From Planococcus sp. ISL-110 (GTDB taxonomy: Bacteria > Bacillota > Bacilli > Bacillales_A > Planococcaceae), in NCBI RefSeq assembly GCF_018613575.1, contig NZ_JAGGPX010000027.1, forward strand, positions 62,001-126,000: DNA of 64,000 nucleotides, written 5' to 3'. The notes below the pieces were generated by a model, which was given only the letters and a program-made list of their open reading frames with translations, was not told the DNA's origin and did not search any database. Each line of letters starts with the position of its first letter. Positions within the stretch are counted from its first letter, which is position 1. Made by a program: the position numbers and the translations under genes. Of the stretch, positions 49,351-58,171 are shown in pieces.

Positions 49351-50871
49351 ATGGAACGTTCACAATGGGGTACACGTGCCGGTTTTATCATGGCAGCCGT
49401 CGGCTCTGCAGTAGGTCTAGGTAACATTTGGCGTTTTCCGTATGTTGCATTCGAAAATGGCGGAGGCGCATTTTTCATACCGTATCTTTTTGCATTATTG
49501 ACTGCTGGGATTCCGATTCTCATACTGGAATTCACAATTGGCCATAAGTACCGTGGCTCAGCACCGTTGTCATTCTTCAGAATGGGCGGTAGGAAATTAG
49601 AATGGCTTGGTTGGTGGGCAGTATTTGTGTCCTTTATCATATCTGTGTACTATGCCGTTATTATCGCCTGGGCAATGCGCTATACTTTATTTTCTTTCAA
49701 TCAGGCATGGGGAACAGATACCGAAGACTTCTTATTCAATGAGTTTTTGCAGCTGACAGCTCAACCAGGAGAAACTGGTGGGATTGTATGGGGCGTTTTC
49801 ATCCCACTTGCTTTAGTATGGATCATCACTTTAGGGATTTTGCTGGCAGGAGTCAAAAAAGGAATTGAAATGGCTAACCGGATTTTCATTCCTACGCTAA
49901 TTGTTATTTTCTTAGCGGTTGTCATCCGGGCTGTCACATTGGATGGATCTTTAATAGGATTGGAAGCCTTCTTCCAACCGGATTTTGATGCCATAATGGA
50001 TCCAACGGTTTGGGTTGCGGCTTATGGGCATATATTCTTCAGTTTATCTGTAGCATTCGCGATCATGATCACGTATTCAAGTTATCTTCCCAAAAAATCG
50101 GATATTACGAACAACGCATTTATCACTGGATTTGCCAACTCAAGTTTTGAGTTGCTTGCCGGGATCGGTGTTTTTGCCGCCCTTGGGTTCATGGCTTCTC
50201 AGCAGGGGGTAGCTGTAGGCGATGTTGCTACAGCAGGTGTCGGGCTCGCATTTGTCGTGTTCCCGCAGATTATCAATGAATTTCCTGGCTTTAACGGATT
50301 GTTCGGGTTTTTATTCTTCCTATCCTTAACACTTGCCGGACTTTCTTCATTGATTTCAATCACTGAAACCTATGTTGCCGGATTCTCAGAGAAGTTTGGA
50401 ATTTCCCGCAGAAAATCGGTGATTTTTGGTGGTGGGATTGCTGCTTTAATTTCAATCCTATTCGCAACACAGGGCGGTTTGTACTTCCTGGATCTTGCAG
50501 ATTACTTCATCAACCAATTTGGTGTTGCAGCAATTGGCCTTGTGGAAGTTGTGCTGGTCGTCTGGGTATTCCGGAAAGCAGATCTGCTCAAAGGACATGC
50601 CAACGAAATTTCGGATATCAATCTTGGAGCATGGTGGAAGTTCAGCCTTGGCATCATTACACCAATCGTTCTAGGCTACATGATGTTCGGTTTGCTGAAG
50701 CTGAATATCCTGAAAGAGTTTGAAACGGAAACTGGAAACTACTCAGGTTATTCCGACATGTTCACCTTAGCTGGTGGTGTGTCAGTAGCAGCTGCAGCAG
50801 TGATCTTCGGGATTCTGTTCTCAATCGGAAAATGGCATAAAGATCAGGGACAATATGACGAACGCAATTAA
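49351..50871 (+). CDS. NSS family sodium-dependent amino acid transporter
   Basis: 506 residues from the ATG at 49351 after AAAGGGGG. The N-terminal AAVGSAVGLGNIWRFPYVAF is the hallmark Na+/substrate-binding helix of the neurotransmitter:sodium symporter family, and LSSLISITETYVAGF lies in helix 8. About 12 membrane helices. The tiny gene that follows resembles MetS, so methionine or alanine import of the MetPS type is likely; the substrate remains inference. Confidence 0.92.
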   Translation: MERSQWGTRAGFIMAAVGSAVGLGNIWRFPYVAFENGGGAFFIPYLFALLTAGIPILILEFTIGHKYRGSAPLSFFRMGGRKLEWLGWWAVFVSFIISVYYAVIIAWAMRYTLFSFNQAWGTDTEDFLFNEFLQLTAQPGETGGIVWGVFIPLALVWIITLGILLAGVKKGIEMANRIFIPTLIVIFLAVVIRAVTLDGSLIGLEAFFQPDFDAIMDPTVWVAAYGHIFFSLSVAFAIMITYSSYLPKKSDITNNAFITGFANSSFELLAGIGVFAALGFMASQQGVAVGDVATAGVGLAFVVFPQIINEFPGFNGLFGFLFFLSLTLAGLSSLISITETYVAGFSEKFGISRRKSVIFGGGIAALISILFATQGGLYFLDLADYFINQFGVAAIGLVEVVLVVWVFRKADLLKGHANEISDINLGAWWKFSLGIITPIVLGYMMFGLLKLNILKEFETETGNYSGYSDMFTLAGGVSVAAAAVIFGILFSIGKWHKDQGQYDERN

Positions 50872-50886
50872 AAGGGGGAGCTTCAT

Positions 50887-51027
50887 ATGACTGTAAGTTC
50901 AATTGTGGTAATGATTATCGGAATGGTCATCATTTGGGGTGGCTTGGCTGCAAGTATATTGCACGCGGTCAGCAGCAGTAAAAAGAACAAGGCGAGAGAC
51001 GCTGCAAATGCAGCAAATAACGTATAA
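50887..51027 (+). CDS. MetS-like small subunit of NSS transporter
   Basis: 46 residues, AAAGGGGGAG before the ATG. One membrane helix (SIVVMIIGMVIIWGGLAASI) and a basic tail (SSSKKNKARDAANAANNV), as in the methionine/alanine importer small subunit MetS of actinobacteria and its Bacillales relatives. It lies 15 bases after the large subunit, so co-expression is clear. Too short for many gene finders. Confidence 0.85.
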   Translation: MTVSSIVVMIIGMVIIWGGLAASILHAVSSSKKNKARDAANAANNV

Positions 51028-51030
51028 CTT

Positions 51031-51063
51031 AAAGGCCTGGAAACTTATTGTTTCCAGGCCTTT
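51031..51063 (+). terminator. Terminator of the NSS-MetS operon
   Basis: A perfect 14-bp stem AAAGGCCTGGAAAC/GTTTCCAGGCCTTT with a 5-base loop. Confidence 0.9.
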
Positions 51064-51164
51064 CTGTGTTTTCTGAGGGATAAGCAAACTTGTGAGGAGC
51101 AGGTCTTTGTGATACATTTGAAAGAGAAGCGGATTCCATACATAAATCAGATAGATAGGGGACG

Positions 51165-52094
51165 ATGTGCGTGTCAACTAAACAAGAACATCTCAGAAAG
51201 CCCGATTGGTTAAAGATCAAACTCAATACCAATGAAAACTATACAGATTTGAAAAAAATGATGCGGGAAAACAATCTGAACACCGTCTGTGAAGAAGCGA
51301 AATGCCCGAATATCCACGAATGCTGGGGGACGCGAAGAACCGCTACTTTTATGATTCTTGGGGCTGTCTGCACGAGAGCATGCCGTTTTTGTGCGGTAAA
51401 AACAGGTTTGCCGAATGAATTGGATCTACAGGAGCCAGAACGTGTGGCAGCTTCCGTAAAAATGATGAACCTCAAGCACGCAGTCATTACTGCAGTTGCG
51501 CGGGATGATTTAAAAGACGGAGGATCAGCTGTTTTTGCTGAAACCATCCGGGCGATCAAACGCGCCAATCCATTTACGACGGTTGAAGTCCTGCCATCTG
51601 ATATGGGTGGAAGCTACGAAAATCTGGAACGGCTAATGGATGCGAAACCGGATATTTTAAATCACAACATTGAGACTGTGCGCCGCCTGACGCCAAGAGT
51701 CAGAGCGCGTGCCAAATATGATCGGTCGCTTGAATTATTGAAGCGTTCGAAAGAGATGCATCCGGAAATTCCAACAAAATCCTCTTTAATGATTGGCTTG
51801 GGCGAAACAAAAGAAGAAATTATTGAAGTGATGGATGATTTGCGCGCCAATGATGTTGATATTATGACGATTGGACAATACCTCCAACCTTCGAAAAAAC
51901 ATTTGATCGTACAAAAATATTATTCGCCAAAGGAATTCAAGGAGTTCTGGGAAATCGCGATGACTAAAGGGTTCTCGCATTGCCAGTCAGGCCCTCTGGT
52001 TCGAAGCAGCTACCATGCGGATGAGCAAGTCAATGCAGCTGCCAAAGAGCGTCAGCGCCTCGGAGAAGTGCAAGCAGCTGCTACAAACAGCTAA
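51165..52094 (+). CDS. lipA: Lipoyl synthase
   Basis: 309 residues; ATG at 51165, a GTG two codons later is equally possible. The auxiliary Fe-S cluster motif is [12 protein letters not shown] (about 44-55) and the radical-SAM motif CTRACRFC (about 70-77); the C-terminal RSSYHADEQ motif holds the conserved Ser ligand. It inserts sulfur into octanoyl groups on GcvH or E2 domains. It depends on the Fe-S proteins encoded at 55-57 kb and on suf. Same neighbours (yutD) as in B. subtilis. Confidence 0.96.
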   Translation: MCVSTKQEHLRKPDWLKIKLNTNENYTDLKKMMRENNLNTVCEEAKCPNIHECWGTRRTATFMILGAVCTRACRFCAVKTGLPNELDLQEPERVAASVKMMNLKHAVITAVARDDLKDGGSAVFAETIRAIKRANPFTTVEVLPSDMGGSYENLERLMDAKPDILNHNIETVRRLTPRVRARAKYDRSLELLKRSKEMHPEIPTKSSLMIGLGETKEEIIEVMDDLRANDVDIMTIGQYLQPSKKHLIVQKYYSPKEFKEFWEIAMTKGFSHCQSGPLVRSSYHADEQVNAAAKERQRLGEVQAAATNS

Positions 52095-52109
52095 TGGATG
52101 GTGAGAAAA

Positions 52110-52436
52110 TTGATCACATTAGATCAGTGGAATTATGACATATTAATTGATTACCGGGAAGGGTTCCAGGAAGAAGCAATAACCGCTCGTTTCAGTGAAA
52201 TTCTGTCCAAATATGATTACATTTTGGGTGATTGGGGATATGGCCAGCTGCGGTTGAAAGGTTTTTTTGAAGATGCCAACCACAAAGCTACCTACGATAC
52301 GAAAATCAGCACCCTGAAGGATTATCTCTATGAGTATTGCAACTTTGGCTGTGCTTATTTCGTGATAAAGAAAGTCGGTAAAGCAGTTCCACCGATCGAA
52401 GAACCAGAACAGCAAACTCCCGAAGCGGACATTTGA
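52110..52436 (+). CDS. YutD family protein (DUF1027)
   Basis: About 108 residues from a TTG 5 bases after GGTGA; an ATG at 52098 lies four codons earlier. It contains the family's YDILIDYREGFQEEAITARFS and DYILGDWGYGQLRLKGF segments and CNFGCAYFVIKK near the end. The YutD fold is small alpha/beta; the function is unknown, though it is nearly universal next to lipA in Firmicutes. The tail is Pro/Glu-rich. Confidence 0.85.
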   Translation: MITLDQWNYDILIDYREGFQEEAITARFSEILSKYDYILGDWGYGQLRLKGFFEDANHKATYDTKISTLKDYLYEYCNFGCAYFVIKKVGKAVPPIEEPEQQTPEADI

Positions 52437-52454
52437 TCCGTCGGGGGTTTTTTG
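52418..52454 (+). terminator. Terminator overlapping the end of the yutD-like gene
   Basis: CTCCCGAAGCGGA pairs with TCCGTCGGGGG across an 8-base loop, followed by a T-run; the stop codon lies in the loop region. Confidence 0.8.
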
Positions 52455-52517
52455 TGCATCATGATAGGATAAAGGGAAAAATGAAAGATTTTCAAAAGCC
52501 TATTGGAGGGTATTTTT

Positions 52518-52973
52518 ATGTATTTTATTGATCGCAGCAAAATTACTGAAACGATTCAGTATATGAATTCTTTACTGGACTTTTATGAAAAACAGCAACA
52601 GTGGACGTCATTTGGTGATCAGCTTGCGCTGGAGCGTTTAGGAGCCAACATCATCGAGTCGATTATCGATGTCGGCAACTCGATGATTGACGGGTTCATC
52701 ATGCGTGATCCGGGGAGCTACGATGACATTATCGATATTTTAGTAGATGAAAAAGTGATTGCAGCAGAAATGGATCAACCGTTGAAGCAGGTAATTGGAT
52801 TACGGAAAATGCTGGTCCGGGAATTTATGAAAGTGGATCAGCAGGCAATTACAGCTGCGATCGACAAAAATCTTGAGTCATTAAAAGCGTTTGGACCGAG
52901 AGTTGAGCATTATCTTGTTCATGAACTGGGGCCGGTTTCGGCATTTATCCCGGAGACAGACGATGGCAGTTAA
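52518..52973 (+). CDS. DUF86 (HepT-like) protein, YutE type
   Basis: 151 residues from the ATG at 52518 after TGGAGGG. All-helical DUF86 fold with MYFIDRSKITETIQYMNSL at the start and LGANIIESIIDVGNSMIDGF in the middle. DUF86 includes HepT toxins, but there is no adjacent MNT antitoxin and the HepT RNase motif is not convincing. This is the chromosomal YutE type of unknown role. It overlaps the next gene by 11 bases. Confidence 0.85.
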   Translation: MYFIDRSKITETIQYMNSLLDFYEKQQQWTSFGDQLALERLGANIIESIIDVGNSMIDGFIMRDPGSYDDIIDILVDEKVIAAEMDQPLKQVIGLRKMLVREFMKVDQQAITAAIDKNLESLKAFGPRVEHYLVHELGPVSAFIPETDDGS

Positions 52974-53736
52974 AAAAACGTATCGAGCTTATTGCCTGGA
53001 TTTGGATGGAACAGTTTACCGCGGAACTGAAGCGGTGGAAGAGGCAGCAGGTTTTGTTCAACGGCTGCAGCAACAGGGAATCGAACCATTTTTCGTAACC
53101 AATAATGCATCCATGACCCAGCAGCAATTAAAGGATAAAATGGCTGCTTTCGGCATCAATGCAAAAAAAGAACGCATCATGTCGTCGGCGATTGCAGCAG
53201 CAAAATACATCAAGCGCTGGTACCCAGAACGGACCGTTTATATGATTGGGTCGGATGGTTTGGAACAGGCGCTTCAACAGGAGGGGCTCGAGCGAGTAGA
53301 AAAAGATGCTGGTATCATGTTGATGGGGATTGACCGCAACATCACCTACGATAAACTGGCGGCAGCCTGTCTGGAAATTCGAAAAGGCGCGGTCTTCCTA
53401 TCGACCAACCAGGATCTGGCCTTTCCTTCGGAAAAGGGGTTTTTGCCGGGAAATGGAGCATTTACCACGCTGGTAGCGGCTTCAACCGATGTCAATCCCG
53501 TCTATATCGGCAAGCCGGAAATTCATATGCTGGAAGCGATTCAGCATGAATCCGGTTTTGGAAAAAGTGATATGGTGATGATTGGAGATAATTATGATAC
53601 CGATATTCAAGCGGGCATCCGCTTCGGAATCGATACCATTCATGTCAACACCGGAGTCAGCCGTATGGAGACGGTGCTGGAAAAAGAACAGCCGCCGAGC
53701 TTTGCGATTGAAAACCTTGGATTTTGGGAAGTATGA
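52963..53736 (+). CDS. HAD hydrolase, NagD/YutF type
   Basis: 257 residues from the ATG at 52963. HAD motif I is CLDLDGTVYRG (Asp13, Asp15), motif II FFVTNNASMT, and motif IV GDNYDTDIQAG, with a C2-type cap between. It matches the YutF/TIGR01457 phosphatases, which act on small phosphorylated metabolites in vitro. The start lies within the end of the DUF86 gene, so the two are coupled, as in B. subtilis yutE-yutF. Confidence 0.92.
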   Translation: MAVKKTYRAYCLDLDGTVYRGTEAVEEAAGFVQRLQQQGIEPFFVTNNASMTQQQLKDKMAAFGINAKKERIMSSAIAAAKYIKRWYPERTVYMIGSDGLEQALQQEGLERVEKDAGIMLMGIDRNITYDKLAAACLEIRKGAVFLSTNQDLAFPSEKGFLPGNGAFTTLVAASTDVNPVYIGKPEIHMLEAIQHESGFGKSDMVMIGDNYDTDIQAGIRFGIDTIHVNTGVSRMETVLEKEQPPSFAIENLGFWEV

Positions 53737-53856
53737 GCAAAGAATGGGCATGACACAAAGGGCCTGCCCTTGCATCCTTCTGCCAGAATTGTGGACTAGT
53801 CCGCATATCGGATGTTCAGCGAATTTTCAAATGGCATATCCTGCTTTTTAAGGCAT

Positions 53857-53882
53857 CAAAAAAAGCCGTTTTTCAACGGCTT
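53857..53882 (-). terminator. Terminator of the yuzB-like gene
   Basis: On the minus strand AAGCCGTT, 4-base loop, AACGGCTT and a T-run. The T-run is on the minus side only. Confidence 0.85.
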
Positions 53883-54117
53883 AAAATAATGGGTTTTCCT
53901 CTATGAATTCGTAGACTTTTTTTGTCAGTTCATCGGGAGATTCCGCTTCGACGATTTCCCCGTTGACCAGGGCATAGAGAGAATTGGAACATTTTGTGCA
54001 ATAGCTTAAACAGCCATATTCCAAAACATCGAGATTGGGATCCCGTTCGAGTTTTTCAAAAGAATCTTGTGCGCCATTGGCAATATTACTGATGCAAAAT
54101 TCAACAATCGGTTTCAT
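53881..54117 (-). CDS. YuzB family protein (DUF1450)
   Basis: 78 residues. Conserved Cys in [11 protein letters not shown] and [19 protein letters not shown] suggest a metal or Fe-S site or thiol chemistry in a thioredoxin-like fold resembling 2Fe-2S ferredoxin domains; this is inference. RBS GAGGTGA before the ATG. It is divergent from the NADH dehydrogenase-like gene, as is yuzB from yutJ in B. subtilis. Confidence 0.85.
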   Translation of the reverse strand: MKPIVEFCISNIANGAQDSFEKLERDPNLDVLEYGCLSYCTKCSNSLYALVNGEIVEAESPDELTKKVYEFIEENPLF

Positions 54118-54193
54118 TCTAAGTCACCTCACTACAACGAAATCCTACCTTTTTTCGAGGCTGGAGTCAATTAATTGATTTCTGGCTAAAGCA

Positions 54194-54222
54194 TTGTGAA
54201 AGTTATCACAATCAGCTATACT
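54194..54222 (+). promoter_or_regulatory. Promoter with Rex-type operator
   Basis: TTGTGA (54194-54199), 17-base spacer and TATACT (54217-54222). The palindrome TTGTGAAAGTTATCACAA (54194-54211) fits the Rex consensus TTGTGAANNNNTTCACAA except at two inner positions, and its left half is the -35 box. NADH-sensing repression of the downstream flavoprotein is the natural reading. Confidence 0.7.
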
Positions 54223-54269
54223 CATATGTGAGAAATTGATGAGACAGATGAAATTTAAAGGAGATTTTT

Positions 54270-55337
54270 ATGCGAAAACTAGTCTTACTTGGAGGCGGTT
54301 ACGGCAATATGCGAATTTTGCTTCGTTTATTGCCAGCCAGCCTTCCACAGGATACCGAAATAATTTTGATTGACCGGACCCCTTTCCACAGCATGAAGAC
54401 AGAGTTCTATGCCCTTGCAGCAGGCACTGAGTCAGACCATGATGTACGCGTACCTTTTCCCGAACATGAGCGTTTAAAGGTAGTCAACGGTGAAATATTG
54501 GAAATCGGCCTTCAGGAAAAATGCATTTTCATGGAAAATGGCGAGCGCATCGACTACGACGATTTAGTGATCGGCTTGGGCTGTGAAGACAAATACCACT
54601 CTGTGCCGGGAGCGGATGAGTTTACTTACAGCATCCAGACTATCGGCAAATCACGTGCCACTTATCAGGCATTGCTTGGCTTGCCAGCAGGTGCAATCGT
54701 TGGTGTTGTGGGAGCAGGACTCAGCGGGATTGAACTGGCCAGTGAATTGCGGGAAAGCCGGAAAGACTTGAAAATCAAGTTGTTTGACCGCAGTCCCCGA
54801 ATCCTCCGCGATTTTCCTGAGCGCCTAAGTAATTTCGTCAGAAAATGGTTTGAGAACAATAACGTCGATGTGGTATCGAATGCTAATATCACGCAAGTAG
54901 AGCCGAATATGCTTTATAATCACGAAGAAACGATTCCTGTAGATGCAGTCGTTTGGACGGCAGGAATTCAACCTGTCAAGCCGGTACGGGATTTAGGACT
55001 CGAAAGTGATGCCAGCGGACGGGTAGTCATTAACCAATACCACCAGCTTCCCAACGACGAGCATGTCTATGTAGTTGGTGACTGTGCTGCATTGCCGATG
55101 GCGCCTTCTGCTCAATTAGCGGAAGAGCAGGCAGAACAAATCGTCAAAGTATTAAAAGCCACATGGAAAGGCGAGGGGTTGCCTGAAACCATGCCGGAGA
55201 TCAAGCTGAAAGGCTTCCTAGGATCTTTGGGCAAAAAACAGGGCTTCGCTTACTTAGCGGATCGCACCGTAACCGGCCGCATCGCCCGTTTGATGAAATC
55301 AGGCGTATTGTGGATGTACAAATGGCATAACGGGTAA
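54270..55337 (+). CDS. NAD(P)/FAD-dependent oxidoreductase, YutJ-like (NDH-2 related)
   Basis: 355 residues, RBS AAAGGAGA. FAD-binding KLVLLGGGYGNMRIL at the N-terminus, NAD-binding GVVGAGLSGIELASELRE near residue 150, and YVVGDCAALPMAPSAQLAEEQAEQ for FAD closure. It is shorter than respiratory NDH-2 at the C-terminus, so membrane attachment and quinone reduction are uncertain. The Rex-type operator supports a role in NADH turnover. Confidence 0.88.
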   Translation: MRKLVLLGGGYGNMRILLRLLPASLPQDTEIILIDRTPFHSMKTEFYALAAGTESDHDVRVPFPEHERLKVVNGEILEIGLQEKCIFMENGERIDYDDLVIGLGCEDKYHSVPGADEFTYSIQTIGKSRATYQALLGLPAGAIVGVVGAGLSGIELASELRESRKDLKIKLFDRSPRILRDFPERLSNFVRKWFENNNVDVVSNANITQVEPNMLYNHEETIPVDAVVWTAGIQPVKPVRDLGLESDASGRVVINQYHQLPNDEHVYVVGDCAALPMAPSAQLAEEQAEQIVKVLKATWKGEGLPETMPEIKLKGFLGSLGKKQGFAYLADRTVTGRIARLMKSGVLWMYKWHNG

Positions 55338-55340
55338 CAA

Positions 55341-55368
55341 AAAAAGCGCTCATGCTCGAGCGCTTTTT
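55341..55368. terminator. Bidirectional terminator between yutJ-like and yuzD-like genes
   Basis: AAAAAGCGCTC/GAGCGCTTTTT with a 6-base loop; A- and T-runs serve both convergent genes. Confidence 0.9.
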
Positions 55369-55695
55369 CTATTTCACTTCAGAAAAACCATGTTTTTCAA
55401 GTTCGCGGTAAATAGGCTTTAGTTGCACATAGCCTTCACCGACCACTTCTCCTTCGATTAAAACAAGCGGATAAAAGAATTCATCATCCAATATGCGCTG
55501 GGCATAATCCTTTTGGTGCTCGAGCGCCATGGGTTTCTCAATATCGATATAGGTAATTGAAAATGGCTGATCTTTGTATTTCCTAGAGATGGCGGCTTCC
55601 AGCCACTCATAGGTATCGATGGAAGAAGGCGCGTTGACACAGCTTGCACAGATTACATCGGTTCCATAGACTTCAATGGATAATTCTTTCTGCAT
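55369..55695 (-). CDS. YuzD family protein (DUF1462)
   Basis: 108 residues, RBS CAGGAGGTC. Thioredoxin-like fold with a CASC motif in VICASCVNAPSSIDTYEW (about 16-19), and a cis-Pro-like FYPLVLIEGEVVGEGY. DUF1462 proteins are small thiol proteins of unknown partner. It is divergent from the NifU-like gene across a perfect PerR-type box, so the two may be co-regulated under peroxide stress (inference). Confidence 0.86.
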   Translation of the reverse strand: MQKELSIEVYGTDVICASCVNAPSSIDTYEWLEAAISRKYKDQPFSITYIDIEKPMALEHQKDYAQRILDDEFFYPLVLIEGEVVGEGYVQLKPIYRELEKHGFSEVK

Positions 55696-55745
55696 GGTTT
55701 TAGACCTCCTGTGAATTCATTAGTGGCTTTTTCTCTCTAATCACA

Positions 55746-55760
55746 TTATAATGATTATAA
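55746..55760. promoter_or_regulatory. Perfect PerR-type box between yuzD-like and nifU-like genes
   Basis: TTATAATGATTATAA matches the Bacillus PerR consensus TTATAATNATTATAA at every fixed base. It lies 18 bases before the ATG of the NifU-like gene and about 50 bases before the yuzD-like start on the other strand. Candidate -10 boxes (TATAAT) overlap it in both directions. Confidence 0.75.
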
Positions 55761-55778
55761 TGAAAGGAGTCGATATAA

Positions 55779-56015
55779 ATGACTGAAGCTTTAATTGAAG
55801 ATCAAGTAATGGAAGTCTTAGATAAATTGCGTCCATTCCTTTTGCGTGACGGGGGAGACTGCGAACTTGTTGATATAGAAGATGGGATCGTAAAACTTCG
55901 TCTGCTCGGTGCATGCGGAAGCTGCCCAAGCTCGACAATTACATTAAAAGCAGGGATTGAACGCGCGTTAGTGGAAGAAGTTCCTGGAATAGTGGAAGTA
56001 GAACAAGTATTTTAA
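55779..56015 (+). CDS. NifU C-terminal-domain Fe-S protein (YutI/Nfu)
   Basis: 78 residues, AAAGGAG before the ATG. It consists of only the Nfu domain: [27 protein letters not shown], then the cluster-binding [16 protein letters not shown] (CxxC). Nfu proteins carry 4Fe-4S clusters from SUF to targets such as aconitase and LipA. The PerR-type box just before it would couple its expression to peroxide damage of clusters. Confidence 0.94.
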   Translation: MTEALIEDQVMEVLDKLRPFLLRDGGDCELVDIEDGIVKLRLLGACGSCPSSTITLKAGIERALVEEVPGIVEVEQVF

Positions 56016-56019
56016 TGCC

Positions 56020-56045
56020 AAGGGACCTTTTTGGGTCCCTTTTTC
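56020..56045 (+). terminator. Terminator of the nifU-like gene
   Basis: AAGGGACC/GGTCCCTT stem with 6-base loop and T-run. Confidence 0.88.
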
Positions 56046-56190
56046 TGTATAGAATATAAATAGCTGCGCAGCAACTTGTTTTCAGTAGCTATTTTGTGGC
56101 TTGACAAAGTTGTCTAGTTGTTTGAAGGTGGACGGCTTGAATAGTAGAGGAAAAAGTTGCTATGATAATCTCTATAGGAAGGTGATTTAA

Positions 56191-56553
56191 TTGACAGAAG
56201 TTGTTGAAATTACAGAAGCTGCTTCATTTCAGGTAAAAGAGATGATGCGCCATAATGAAGAAGAAGGATCATTTTTACGTGTTGCTGTTAAAGGCGGCGG
56301 TTGCAGCGGATTGACGTATGGCATGGGATTTGAAAAGGCCAAAGGCGAAACCGATGATCTTTATGAGCAATTCGGGATCCCGGTTCTGATTGCCAAGGAA
56401 GATGCCCCAATTTTAAAAGGCACAGTTGTTGATTACAAACAGTCGCTGATGGGCGGTGGATTTACGATTGAAAATCCGAATGCCATCGCATCATGCGGCT
56501 GCGGGACTTCATTCCGTACTGCAAAAAAAGCAGGTACTCCGGAGAATTGTTAA
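56191..56553 (+). CDS. HesB/IscA-type Fe-S carrier (YutM-like)
   Basis: 120 residues from a TTG after GGAAGGTGA. The three A-type carrier cysteines are in GGGCSGLTYGMGF and IASCGCGTSF. The protein delivers Fe-S clusters to apo-enzymes. Genes for LipA, Nfu and this carrier lie close together here, and all three depend on the suf-encoded machinery. It has its own terminator. Confidence 0.93.
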   Translation: MTEVVEITEAASFQVKEMMRHNEEEGSFLRVAVKGGGCSGLTYGMGFEKAKGETDDLYEQFGIPVLIAKEDAPILKGTVVDYKQSLMGGGFTIENPNAIASCGCGTSFRTAKKAGTPENC

Positions 56554-56554
56554 C

Positions 56555-56579
56555 AGTCGGTCACAAACCGGCTTTTTTT
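56555..56579 (+). terminator. Terminator of the yutM-like gene
   Basis: AGTCGGT/ACCGGCT with 5-base loop, one G-U pair and a T-run. Confidence 0.8.
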
Positions 56580-56613
56580 GTTGTGGATAAGTCCCACTAA
56601 ACGCATTAGCCGG

Positions 56614-56642
56614 TTGAAATCATAAGGTATTAGGTCTAGTAT
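56614..56642 (+). promoter_or_regulatory. Promoter of the NDH-2 gene
   Basis: TTGAAA, 17-base spacer, TAGTAT; leader of about 80 bases. No Rex-type palindrome is seen here. Confidence 0.65.
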
Positions 56643-56726
56643 AGAAGATAGATGTTTATCGATGCTTCAAGGTTTGATCGCTTTGTTGACATTCGATTAA
56701 AAAATGACTTGAAGGTGGTTGCGATT

Positions 56727-57944
56727 GTGTTGAAAAGACAGTCAATATTAGTATTAGGAGCAGGTTATGGTGGATTGACCACTGTAATAAATCTGCAAAA
56801 AGTTCTTGGCGCAGATGCTGCGGACATTACATTGATTAACAAAAACGAATACCATTACGAAAGTACATGGCTTCATGAAGCAGCTGCAGGAACATTGCTT
56901 CCAGAGCAAGTACGTTACGATATCAAAGATGTTATCGACAGTGTCAAAGTGAAATTTGTACAAGCGACTGTTGAAGCAATTGATGTAGTAGGCAAAAAAG
57001 TTACCACGGACAATGGCGATTTTACATATGATTACATTGTCATTGCACTTGGTTTTGAAGGCGAAACGTTTGGAATTGAAGGACTTGATAAATACGCCTT
57101 GTCAATTGCCAACGTAAAAGCTGCACGTTATATCCGTGAGCATATTGAGTTCCAATTTGCGACTTGGTCTGCAGAACCTGTAAAAGACGATAGCCGTTTG
57201 ACGATCATCGTTGGCGGAGCCGGATTCACTGGCATTGAGTTTCTTGGGGAACTGGCCAACCGTGTACCTGAGCTATGCAAAGAGTATGATGTCCCGCGTG
57301 AAAAAGTGCGCGTTGTTTGTGTAGAGGCTGCACCTATGGTATTGCCTGGCTTCGATCCGGAGCTTGTCAATTATGCGGTGAGCCATTTAGAGTCTAAAGG
57401 AATTGAATTCTCAATTGGTACACCGGTTGTGGAAGCGACTCCTGAAGGCGTTAAGATCAAAAAAGGCGATGATAAGTTTGACTTTATCAAAGCCGGTACA
57501 GTTGTTTGGGCAGCAGGTGTCCGCGGCAATAGATTGATCGAAGCGACTCCGATTGAAAACATGCGCGCTCGCGTTAAAGTTGATAAAGACTTGCGTGCAC
57601 CAGGATACGATGATGTCTTCATCATCGGTGACTGCGCATTGATGATCAACGAAGAGACAAACCGCCCGTATCCGCCAACTGCACAGATTGCTATGCAGCA
57701 AGGTGAAAACGTAGCGAAGAACCTGAAAGCGTTGATAAACGATGAAACGACTGTTGAGTTCGTTCCGGATCTAAAAGGAACTGTTTGTTCACTTGGTGAT
57801 GACGATGCTATCGGCGTTGTATTCGGCAAAAAAGTAACAGGCAAAAGAGCTTCATTCATGAAGAAAATGATCGATAACCGTGCATTGTTAATGATCGGTG
57901 GACCTATGTTAGTACTGAAAAAAGGTAAATTTAACGTTCTATAA
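56727..57944 (+). CDS. Type II NADH dehydrogenase (NDH-2), YumB-like
   Basis: 405 residues from a GTG after AAGGTGG. FAD motif [22 protein letters not shown]-binding [17 protein letters not shown] near residue 160, FAD/quinone segment [37 protein letters not shown] and a C-terminal amphipathic region ([17 protein letters not shown]) for membrane attachment. It passes electrons from NADH to menaquinone without pumping protons. A longer in-frame start at 56652 lacks an RBS. Confidence 0.93.
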   Translation: MLKRQSILVLGAGYGGLTTVINLQKVLGADAADITLINKNEYHYESTWLHEAAAGTLLPEQVRYDIKDVIDSVKVKFVQATVEAIDVVGKKVTTDNGDFTYDYIVIALGFEGETFGIEGLDKYALSIANVKAARYIREHIEFQFATWSAEPVKDDSRLTIIVGGAGFTGIEFLGELANRVPELCKEYDVPREKVRVVCVEAAPMVLPGFDPELVNYAVSHLESKGIEFSIGTPVVEATPEGVKIKKGDDKFDFIKAGTVVWAAGVRGNRLIEATPIENMRARVKVDKDLRAPGYDDVFIIGDCALMINEETNRPYPPTAQIAMQQGENVAKNLKALINDETTVEFVPDLKGTVCSLGDDDAIGVVFGKKVTGKRASFMKKMIDNRALLMIGGPMLVLKKGKFNVL

Positions 57945-57956
57945 GCTGGACGATTC

Positions 57957-57986
57957 AAAGCTCCCTTAACGGGGAGCTTTTTTTGT
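57957..57986 (+). terminator. Terminator of the NDH-2 gene
   Basis: AAAGCTCCC/GGGAGCTTT with a 6-base loop and T-run. Confidence 0.9.
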
Positions 57987-58171
57987 AACAGAAAAAGTAG
58001 CTATATAAGTTGAACTAATGATCTTTGCTTGGCTCATTTGCGTGGGAGCAATTGTCTTTGCTCTATCCAGAGCGGCCGAAGCATTGGGTAAAAGCTAGTT
58101 TCTTTAGTTCAACGTATCTAGCCGAACTATTGGACATTTGTTTATTGCCATCAAAAAAGGAGGCGAAATTC

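Noticed and set aside
52518-52973. DUF86 gene as HepT toxin of a toxin-antitoxin pair
   Set aside because: No MNT-type antitoxin beside it and the position is the conserved yutE locus.
58018-58098. 26-residue hydrophobic frame (MIFAWLICVGAIVFAL)
   Set aside because: No RBS, and it overlaps the upstream extension of the Nudix frame; may be chance.
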